From positions 1 to 10,519 of the forward strand of contig CAIPJU010000984.1 of the NCBI GenBank assembly GCA_903865465.1: a stretch of 10,519 nt of DNA, read 5' to 3'. A program made the position numbers and the translations under genes. The DNA comes from an uncultured Bacteroidota bacterium (GTDB lineage: Bacteria; Bacteroidota; Bacteroidia; Bacteroidales; VadinHA17). Positions 1 through 10,000 of the stretch are shown piece after piece; the stretch's first letter is position 1, and every line of letters starts with the position of its first letter. Below the pieces are notes generated by a model. That model was not told where the DNA came from, made no database searches, and saw only the letters and a list, made by a program, of their open reading frames with translations.

Positions 1-1
1 G

Positions 2-685
2 GACCTGAAAATTGTAAGCGGTGGTGAAGCAATGACACATGATCTTGTCGAACAGTTACTTCCACGATGCTGTGAGCTTTATAACTATTATGGTCCTACA
101 GAAACGACCATCTGTTCAACCGGAACAAGAATTTTGAATCCTGAAGGGAGGATTACGATAGGAAAACCTTTTGATAACAATCAGGTATTTATTTTAGACA
201 AAAACAATATGTTGTTGCCTGTTGGAGTCTCTGGCGAACTTGCAATAGGTGGAGAGGGAGTGTCAAAAGGTTATCTTAACAGGCCTGAACTTAATGCGGA
301 AAAGTTCATACAGTTTGGACATTGGGGAATAATATATAAAACAGGCGATGTTGCAAGATTATTGCCCGATGGTAATATCCAGTTATTCGGAAGAACCGAC
401 AACCAGGTAAAACTCAGGGGGTACAGGATTGAACTTGGGGAGATTGAAAGTCGTCTTGCAGGCGTTCCAGGGGTAAGGGATGCTGTTGTAAAAGTACATA
501 AATTCGGCGATAATGATGATCGTCTCGTTGCCTTCCTCAATGCCGACCCAGGGTTTAAACCCTCAAAGGATGAGATTGCATCAATTCTGTCAAAAGATCT
601 TAATTCCTATATGATTCCATCATATTACCAGGTCTCCGACGGATTTCCCTACCTCCAGAATGGTAAGATAAACAGAAAAGGACTG
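2..685 (+). other. Adenylation domain A0 (partial, motifs after A4)
   Basis: This is the C-terminal half of an A domain, from the GGEA strand through A10. The visible specificity-pocket positions (GrsA numbering, aligned by eye) are V299, G301, Y322, I330, C331 and K517. Positions 235, 236, 239 and 278 lie upstream of the window, so no substrate call is made. It is strikingly close in sequence to A1 of the next gene (see findings), but pocket residues Y322 and C331 differ from A1 (L and W), so it probably selects a different amino acid. Confidence 0.93.
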
Positions 686-1054
686 GAGTTTAAATTTGCT
701 GAGTCTGATTTGGATAGTTCCACCCAAAAGAGTAACCTTCTGCCTGAAAACGAAATTGAAAAGATACTCTTCGGCAAATGGAGCGAGATGCTCAAAATTT
801 CAAATTTCAGTGTAACTGACAACTTTTTTGACATGGGTGGAAATTCCCTCCTGGCAATTAAGCTGGCAAACTTTATCTCATCCGAATTCAATATTGAACT
901 TAAAGCTCTTATTATATTCGAGCATCCGACAATAAAATCGCAAAGTGAATATGTTTCTGGCAATAAAGAGGAGAAGTCTCAGCTTCAGAATAGTAAAATC
1001 GACGACAGGATGAGTAGCAGGAAGAACATCAATTTCAGGAAGCTTAGAGGGTAG
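2..1054 (+). CDS. NRPS, C-terminal part (A-T), 5'-truncated by window
   Basis: This is the 3' end of a non-ribosomal peptide synthetase gene. It activates an amino acid as aminoacyl-AMP and holds it as a thioester on a phosphopantetheine arm. The reading frame is open from base 2 (first residues DLKIVSGGEA), and the ATG at 32 lies inside the conserved A-domain GGEA block, so it is not the start. About 350 residues are visible. An A-domain second half (residues 1-228) shows YGPTETT (A5), YKTGD (A7), the LRGYRIELGEIE region (A8) and NGKINRKGL with the A10 lysine at residue 222. A carrier domain (about 250-318) has the GGNSLL motif with phosphopantetheine serine at 282. A tail of about 32 residues follows, ending in a basic stretch (SSRKNINFRKLRG). 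There is no thioesterase or epimerase. The next gene starts 35 bases downstream with a KS, so this protein probably donates its aminoacyl or peptidyl chain to that KS. The A-domain substrate cannot be read because the D235-278 half is missing. Confidence 0.95.
   Translation, partial: DLKIVSGGEAMTHDLVEQLLPRCCELYNYYGPTETTICSTGTRILNPEGRITIGKPFDNNQVFILDKNNMLLPVGVSGELAIGGEGVSKGYLNRPELNAEKFIQFGHWGIIYKTGDVARLLPDGNIQLFGRTDNQVKLRGYRIELGEIESRLAGVPGVRDAVVKVHKFGDNDDRLVAFLNADPGFKPSKDEIASILSKDLNSYMIPSYYQVSDGFPYLQNGKINRKGLEFKFAESDLDSSTQKSNLLPENEIEKILFGKWSEMLKISNFSVTDNFFDMGGNSLLAIKLANFISSEFNIELKALIIFEHPTIKSQSEYVSGNKEEKSQLQNSKIDDRMSSRKNINFRKLRG
749..955 (+). other. Carrier (T/PCP) domain T0
   Basis: A peptidyl carrier of about 70 residues runs from NEIEKILF to the helix after FEHPTI. 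The core DNFFDMGGNSLL contains the phosphopantetheine-attachment serine (codon at 845). It is the last domain of its protein and should hand its chain to the KS encoded immediately downstream. Confidence 0.93.
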
Positions 1055-1089
1055 TATATTTTCATGTGTATTAATAAAATTTAAGTAGG
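1055..1089 (+). other. Intergenic gap between the two synthetase genes
   Basis: These 35 AT-rich bases lie between the stop of the first NRPS gene and the ATG of the hybrid gene. I see no hairpin and no convincing promoter, so co-transcription in one operon is likely. The only purine-rich ribosome-binding-like string, TAGGA (1086-1090), runs directly into the ATG and leaves no normal spacer. The upstream sequence is A/T-rich, as is common before Bacteroidota starts that do not rely on Shine-Dalgarno pairing. Confidence 0.7.
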
Positions 1090-4000
1090 ATGAACAATTC
1101 TGCAAATAAGATTGCCGTGATAGGGATGGCCTGCAGATTCCCTGGAGCCAATAATCTCGAAGAATACTGGTCTAATCTCATTGAAGGTAAAGAGACTCTC
1201 ACTCAACTAACTGATGAGCAGATTTACGGATCTGAACCCTATTTTGATAAACTTAAGAATAATCCGAATTACGTAAAAGTCAGGGGTATACTAAATGACA
1301 TCGACAAATTCGATGCGGGTTTTTTTGGGATGACCCCAAAAGAGGCTGCCGAAACAGATCCGCAGCAGAGACTTTGGTTCGAAACAGTATGGCATGCTTT
1401 TGAAAATGCCGGATGTGATCCTTTTACCTATGGAGGTCCGATTGGCGTTTTTGCAGGCGGGAACATGAGTTCATATCTGCTTTATAACATACTCAGGGAT
1501 CCCGAAAAGATGGAGAACTTCCTCCGCCCGGGATTTGCTGACTCATTGCAGCTTACCCTGGGAAATGAGGCAGCCTTCATTCCAACAAAAACAGCCTATC
1601 AGTTTAATTTGCGCGGTCCGGCAATTTATGTTCAGACGGCATGTTCCACCTCCCTTGTTGCGATAGCCCAGGCCTGCCAGAGTCTATATAGTTATGAATC
1701 TGATATATGTGTTGCTGGCGGAGTAAAAGTTACAGCACCTCAGGAAAAAGGATATCTCTTCCAGGAAGGTGCCATCTATTCACCTGATGGCCATTGTCGT
1801 TCCTTCGATGCAGAGGCAAAGGGTACAGTTGGCGGGAATGGTGTCGGCGTGGTTATTCTGAAAAGGATGGAGGATGCCCTGAGAGACAGGGACAGGATAT
1901 ATTCCCTTGTAAGCGGATGGGGACTAAACAATGATGGCAATAATAAGGTGAGCTACACAGCTCCCGGCATCGATGGCCAGGCTGAAGTCATAATGATGGC
2001 TCAGGCTTTTGCTGAAGTCTCGCCTGATGAGATAGCCTATGTGGAAGCCCATGGAACAGCCACACAGCTTGGTGATCCGATCGAAGTTGCAGCTTTAACA
2101 AAAGCATTCAGGGCAAAAACAGAAAAGAAAGGATTCTGCGGATTAGGTTCGGTAAAAAGTAATATTGGTCATACCGATTCAGCTGCAGGTGTTGCTTCGT
2201 TCATTAAGACATCGCTGGCTGCCTATAATAAAACGCTTCCTCCCACACTTCACTTCAAAACTCCGAATCCTCATATTGACTTTGCGAATTCCCCGTTTTA
2301 TGTTCAGAATAAGTTGAAAAAATGGGATAATGAGCGGCCTCTGATCATGGGCGTCAGCTCCTTCGGAATCGGGGGTACAAACGCTCATGTAATTGTTGAA
2401 CAGCCTCCGGTAGCTGAAAAAACAGTAGCCTCACCCTTGAAGTGGCCCGAACTTATTGTTATCTCAGCAAAATCGGAAGAGTCGCTTAAGAGACAAAAAA
2501 CCGACCTGGCCGATTACCTTAAAATCAAAAGCGATGTTGACATACGTGATGTTGCCAACACTCTTGCCTATGGCAGGAACCATATGAAATACAGAAGCTT
2601 TGTCGTTGCATCCAATACAGTTGAAATAGCTTCCGGAAACAGGATCTTCGTCGACGGAAAAAAAGAGGCTCCACCCTCAAAAACAACTTTTATGTTCCCT
2701 GGTCAAGGTGCCCAGTATGTTAAAATGGGTCTTGACCTCTACAGCAATAATAAGATTTTCAGGAATATTCTCGATGAGTGCTTTACCATTTTCAGAAATG
2801 AAACAGGTAATGATCTGAGCGCAATTCTATTTAGTACAGATTCTCCTGCAGAATCTGAAAAGAAGCTTGCAAGTACAGAAATAACCCAGCCTTCCCTCTT
2901 GATAATCGAATACGCATTATCGAAAGTTCTTCTTGAATTAGGTATAAAACCTGATTATTTAATAGGGCACAGTATCGGAGAATATACTGCCGCTTGCCTT
3001 TCAGGGGTTTTTGATCTGCCATCAGCACTTCGTATCGTTATTAAACGGGGAGAGTTAATGCGGAAAATGCCTTCGGGAAGTATGATGGCTGTAAGGGCAG
3101 GGGCTGAAAAGCTAAAAGCCCTGTCGGGCTCCTTATTTGAATTGGCTGCCGATAATGCAGCTGAGTCCTGTACAATCTCTTTCAGGACCGAAGATATGGA
3201 CAGGGTTAAGGAACTTCTCGGAAACAATGGTATTACCTCCGTCCCGCTTAATACTTCTCATGCATTTCATTCTGCTGCCTTTGATCCCATCATTTCAGAA
3301 TTTTCGGCTTATGTCGGACAATTCATGCTGAAGGTCCCCCGGATTCCATTCATCTCATGCTTTACCGGTTCATTCATCACCAATGAGCAGGCAACATCAA
3401 AAGAATATTGGGCCAGACAACTCAGAAATACTGTACGTTTCAGGGATGGAGTCTCGAAGCTGTCAGAAACTGCAGGGATGCTGTTTCTTGAAGTCGGCCC
3501 AAATACTCATCTGAGTTCCATCGCACGCCAGTCAAACAATATCACGAATAAAAAACTCATAATATCAACCTTAGGAAAAGCTGATGGCCTTGATGAAAGG
3601 CACAAGGTAATATCAGTACTCGGTAACTTATTCAATACCGGGATGGAAATCAACTTTGAGATTCTTCAGCAGGGAACTGAGGCACGGAAAATTTCGTTGC
3701 CTTCCTACCCCTTTAACAGAAAGAGGCACTGGATTGATTATGATAAGTCGCTTCACTCCGGAAAAGAAGCCGCGCCATCTGAAACAGAATCACAATCACA
3801 ACATGTTGAAGCATCATTACCGGGCATTGATAATGAAAATACTATTAAATACGGAAAGACCACAGTTCAGATTCTTAATATATGGAGAACATTATTTGGT
3901 AACGACCAGATAGGGGTTGATGATGATTTCTTTGAGATCGGGGGACATTCGCTTCTTGCCCTGCAGATTCTTGCAAGAATCAGGGAGGCCACCGGTTCCG

Positions 4001-7000
4001 TAATTTCACTTAAGGAGTTCCTTGACAACTCGACTGTTAATAAGCTTAATGATTTCATAGGGGGTGAAAAACCTTCCGGGACGAAAAGTGAAGAGTCTGA
4101 TTCCAAGGTTGATCTATTGAATTATCCTCTTTCTTATATCCAGAAAAGAATATGGATCGTTTCAAAGCTCGACGGGGCAAATCCGGCATATAACATCCCC
4201 TTTGCGTACAAGTTCACCGGGGAGATGAAGAGTGATGTTATGAGTGAAGCCATCAATCGTCTTTTCCACAGGCATTTCATTGTTTTCTCAACTTTCAGGG
4301 AGAGGGATGGAGAACCTTATTGTGTCATTGAGCCGGCACCTGTAAAAGTTGAAATGAAAGATTTCTCAGGTGATTTTATATCGGTTAATGAAGATAAGTT
4401 AAGGTCATTTATTGGCCTTGATACCAGGAGGCAGTTCGATCTGGAGAAGGGTCCATTGTTCAGAATATACCTTACTAAGCTGAGCGACTCGTGTTATATC
4501 CTTCACGGGACAATTCATCATATGATATTTGACGGCTGGTCATTTTCAGTTTTCGTTAGTGACCTGAGAAAAATATATGAGGGATTATTATTGAATAAGG
4601 AACCTGAATTTGAAGATGTTAAAGAGTTCTACCTTGGCTATGCCAGGGATCTTATGATTGAGGGTAAGAGGCAGGATGAGGGTAGGTCGGCAGAATTCTG
4701 GAAGGAGAACCTGAGAGATTGCTCTCCCAAACTTAACTTCCCATATGATTTTCCGAGAAAAGAGATCTCATCTGGTTTCGGGGAGAAACAGTTTATTACC
4801 CTGTCAAGCGAAGTGACTACCAGACTTAAGAAAATAGCCAGGGAAAAACATGCCACTCCTTTTGCTTCACTTCTCTCTCTCATGGGTATTTTATTCAGTA
4901 AATATTCCGGTGAGAATGATATCTGCATTGGCACTCATGTGGCAAACAGGAACAATACCAGCATGGAGAAGATCTTTGGTATGTTCGTGAATACAATACC
5001 TATACGTCTGAAGATTGATGAAAAGAAAAGTGTCAGACATTTGATGAGCTCTGCCAAAGATGCTCTTCTTGAATCCATTTCACACCAGCAATTTCCTTTT
5101 GAAAAGATAGTGGAGGTGGTAAATCCGGAACGATTTGCCAATATAAATCCTATTTTCCAGGTTGCAGTTCAATGGCTGAACTATTCAACAAAGCCCCTGG
5201 AGATGCCTGGCCTACAGGGTGAAAGGTTCAAGGTAAATGAGGGTATTTCTCCGTTTGATATTACATTTAACCTTTGGGAAAATGACGGAAGATTTGAGGG
5301 CGAAATAGAATATAACATCGATATCCTGAAACGTGAAACCATAGTCAGGCTTAAGGATAACTTCGTGCATCTGGTTAATTCTGTTGTTGAAAACCCTGAA
5401 ATTGCTGTTTCAGAGGTTTCCGCGATATCGGAGAATGACAGGAAGATGTTGGCGGAATTCAATAAGACAGATGTGTTAGTTCCGCAAAGCCTTGTTCATG
5501 AGTTGTTTGTGCAGCAGGCAGCTCTTGTACCCGATAAAACTGCACTAATTTCTGGAGACAAGAGCCTTAGTTACCGGGAACTTGATCTGCGATCAGCTCA
5601 GCTTGCCAGCTATCTTATATCGCTGGGTGTCGCTGGTGGTGATGTTGTGGGAATATGTCTCGAACGATCATCTGAAATGGTAGTTGCAGCTTTGGGTATT
5701 CTGAAGGCCGGTTGTTGCTATCTGCCAATGGACCCAATGTTTCCCGATGACAGGATTGCATATATGTATGAGGACTCAGGAGCTAAAGTACTTATTTCCC
5801 AGGGCTCGCTTAAGGATAGGTTTCGGAATTTTCCCGAGACTACCATAGTTCTGACCGACAGTGATAGCGAAAAGATTTCAGTACAGAGTATGGTTAATCC
5901 TGAAAGGAGGACAGGCAATCAGTCACTTGCATATATGATCTACACCTCTGGCTCTACAGGAAAGCCAAAGGGTGTAAAAGTGCATCACGAAGCTGTGGTA
6001 AATATGCTCTGCAGTGTGATGAAAAAGCCCGGGATCACCGATAAAGACAGGCTTCTTGCGGTAACCACTCTTTCATTCGATATTTCTGTACTTGAGGTTT
6101 TCCTTCCTCTTTCGGCAGGAGCAAGCCTCATTGTCGCTGAAACCGATGATATATTTGACGGCCAGAGGCTTTCCGATCTGCTGGAGAAGCATGATATAAC
6201 AATTCTACAGGCGACTCCTGCAACATGGAATCTTCTTCTCGGTAATAACTGGAAAGGGAAAAGGAATCTTAAGGCATTTTGCGGAGGAGAAGCTATACTG
6301 CCAGGTTTAGTCAGGGAATTGTTGCCACGAACAGAGTCATTTTGGGACCTATACGGACCTACTGAAACCACGGTGTGGTCAACTGGAACCAAACTTACGA
6401 GTCCTGAACCCCCGATACTCATCGGAAAACCATTTGATAACACCAGTATATATATTCTCGATAAGGCTAATAATGAAGTTCCTGTTGGTGTCACAGGTGA
6501 AGTTTGTATCGGAGGTCTTGGTGTGACCAAAGGATATAATAAACGGCCGGAACTTACGACTGAGAAATTTATCAGATTTGGTGAGGCCGGTACAATATAT
6601 AAAACAGGCGATGTCGGAAGATTCCTGTCCAACGGAGAGATTGAGCTCTTTGGCAGGATGGATAACCAGATAAAACTGAGGGGCTTCAGGATCGAACCAG
6701 GAGAGATTGAGAATTTATTATCAAAGCTTCCGATGGTTCAGGAGGCGGTAGTGAAGATCCAGAAATTTGATGATAATGATGAACGTCTCGTTGCCTTCCT
6801 TAATACAGAACCGGGTTTCAGTCAGACAAAAGAGGATATTTCCGCCTACCTCTCCAGGCAGTTACCCGTTTATATGGTACCTGCATTCTTTAAACCCATG
6901 ATTGGATTTCCCAGGCTGCCGAATGGTAAGATCAATAAAAAAGCTCTATTGCTCGATGTTGACTTTAGAGTGACTTCAGGTACTTCAGTTAATGAAACTC

Positions 7001-10000
7001 TCACTTTGACGCAGAAAAAGCTTAAGGAGATATGGACAGATGTTCTTAAAACTGGCAATATATCTTCATCCGCTAATTTCTTTGATTTGGGGGGAACTTC
7101 CTTGCTTGCAGTCAGGATACTTAACAGGATTAAAGAATCTCTCGGTTTTGTTATGACCTTCAAGGTATTCATAAGCAATCCGACTATTACCGCCATGGGT
7201 AATTATATCGACCGGCAGGCCGGCCATGGTGAAAAAGCGATTTCTCTTGTTCATTCAGCATCGATGACCAGACTTCCCCTCACGATGAACCAGAAAAGGC
7301 TTTGGCTACTTACCCAGCTTCAACCAGATATTCCCCTGTATATAATCCCCTTCACAAGTAAATTTGCAGGAGATCTTAATGTCGGTATATTCAGAAAGAG
7401 CCTTGAATTGCTCTTCATGAGGCATCATACCCTTTATTCAGAAATAAAAGAGCTGGACGGAGAGCCTTATTGTGATATTATTCCAAAGCCTTTACAAATA
7501 GAATATTCTGATTTCTCGGAAATACCGGTTGACAGGCAGAAGGAGTTGGTGAAAGAGATTACCAGGAGAGACTCAAAAACAGTATTCAACCTGGAACATG
7601 GTCCCTTGTTCAGGCTATATCTTATCAAAACGGCGCCACAGGGATATATTTTCCATACAAGCATACATCATATAGTCTTCGATGGTTGGTCGTGGGGAAT
7701 ATTTTCAAATGATCTGAGTTCCATTTATAATAGTTTAGTTAATGGGAAGGAAGTTGGTCTGGAACCTCTTGAATTCCAGCAATATGATTATGCCAGATGG
7801 GAAATGAGTCCCGAGAGTGCCAGGGAAGAAGAGTCCCTGAAGAAATTCTGGAAAGAAAACCTGAATGGATATTCTCCAGTATTGAATTTCCCTTATGACT
7901 TTCCCAGGAAGGAGAGACCTTCGGGCAGGGGAGGACACGTTACTTTCAGTCTCTCTGCAAATCAGTCCGAAGGGTTCAGGGCTCTAAGCAAAGCCGAGGG
8001 AACCTCTCTCTTTTCATCCCTTTTCAGCGTATATGGGCTTCAGATGCAGAAGTATTCAGGAGAGGATGATCTGAATATAGGTCTCCCAGTTGCCTACCGG
8101 CCACATTCTAAGCTCGAGAATATCTTTGGCATGTTCGTAAATACTGTTGTTGTCAGGATAAAGATCGAAAAAGAGGAGACCTTCAGGGAGCTGATCCGTA
8201 AGACCAATGATACAGCAATGAATGCAATTGCACATCAGGATCTGGCATTCGACAAGGTTGTGGAAATTTTAAAACCAGAACGGTCATCAAATGCAAATCC
8301 GATATTTCAGGTCGCTTTCACATGGCAGAATAACCTCAGCAAACCGATGAAAATGGAGGGGCTTAAATGCGAGAAGATACCGGCTGCCGAGGGAGGATCT
8401 ATATTCGATATAAGCCTTTATATGTGGGAAAAGGGTGATATCATCGAAGGGGTCATTGAATACAATACCGATATTTTAAAAGATGATACCATAGTCAGGT
8501 TTAGAGATAACTTTCTGACCCTGGCTGATAACCTGCTCGAGAAATCAGATATTCCGGTCAGACAAATTCCGATGATTTCCTCTGACGAAATAAGGATGAT
8601 AGAGACCTTTAATGATACAAAAATTGAATATCCCAGGCATAAGACTGTGGTACAGATTTTTGAGGAGCAGGCAAGAGCATTTCCGGAAAAAACGGCTGTT
8701 GCATTCAGAAACGAATTATTAAGTTACAAAGTGCTCAATGACAGAGCCAACTCCCTTGCACGAACGCTGAGAAATTCCGGGGTCACACGCAATTCACCGG
8801 TGGGGATTCTTGTTGAAAAATCACTTGAAATGGTTGTCGGGATCCTGGCGATTCTTAAGGCAGGAGGGGCATACCTGGCAATTGATCCTGATTATCCTAT
8901 CCAGAGAATTAATTTTATTCTGGGGGATGCTGACTGCAAGCTTCTTCTTACACAAAGCCATCTGATGGGTCTGGCTCTTGAGGGAGTTGAAAAGGTAAAT
9001 CTTAATTCTTCATCCTCATATCATCCCGATAGTTCTGATATTGATAGAATAAACGATTCGGAAGATCTTGCTTATATTATATATACTTCAGGCTCAACGG
9101 GAGTACCCAAGGGAAGCCTGATCAGGCATTACAGCGTTATCAGAACAGTAATAAATCCGGATTATATGGAGCTGACATCTGATGACAGGCTCCTATATAC
9201 TTCTGCTATCGTGTTTGACGTTACAACATTCGAATTATGGGGCCCTCTTCTCAACGGCGGTACAGTATATGTCATTGATAAAGAGACTATCCTTGATCCA
9301 TCTGCTATGGGAAGGGAGCTTATTAATAATAAGATCACTATTCTGCATTTGACATCAGCGCTGTTTACCCAGATTGCCGAAGTGAGGACAGATATTTTCA
9401 GTGGATTGAAATATCTTATGGTCGGAGGAGATGTATTGTCAGTTCAGCATATTAATAAAGTGCGCAGGGATAATCCAGGTCTGAAGGTACTTAACTGTTA
9501 CGGGCCAAGTGAGAATACGACCTTCTCTACTATCTTTTTGATTGACAAAGATTATGAATTCAACGTACCCATCGGGTCGCCAATCAGTAATTCAACGGTT
9601 TACATTTTTGACAGGAACCTGAATTACCAGCCAATAGGAGTACCGGGAGAGCTTTATGTAGGTGGAGACGGACTTTCGAAGGCCTATCTGAAAAGAGATG
9701 ACCTGAACAGGACAAGTTTCATTGAACATCCATACAAACCGGCAGAACGTCTTTACAAATCAGGTGATCTGGCCAGGTGGCTTCCTGATGGAAATATTGA
9801 ATTCAGGGGAAGAGCCGATAACCAGATTAAGATCAGGGGATTCAGGGTTGAATTAGATGAGATAGAAGCCACAATCTCCGAAATTGATGAGGTAGTGGAA
9901 ACAGTTATTAAACCTGTGAAGGTACAGGAGGGTAATTATTCGCTGATTGCATTCCTGAATGTTACAGAGAAGTTCAACCTCGACACTAAGGCAATAGTAA

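Noticed and set aside
32..34. ATG as start of the first gene
   Set aside because: The frame is open upstream to base 2 and encodes the conserved strand before GGEA, so the ATG is internal to an A domain cut by the window edge.
1055..1062. TATATTTT resembling a Bacteroidota -7 element (TAnnTTTG)
   Set aside because: The final G is missing and no TTTG lies at a suitable distance upstream. In an AT-rich gap this is expected by chance.
3656..3913. 85-codon + strand ORF in another frame over the AT-carrier linker
   Set aside because: It overlaps the linker and carrier coding sequence, has no recognisable motif, and has no independent start signal.
5985..6632. Long open frame of 215 codons on the minus strand
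   Set aside because: It lies entirely opposite the A1 domain, whose motifs are intact on the + strand. The translation shows no recognisable domain. It is a by-product of codon usage.
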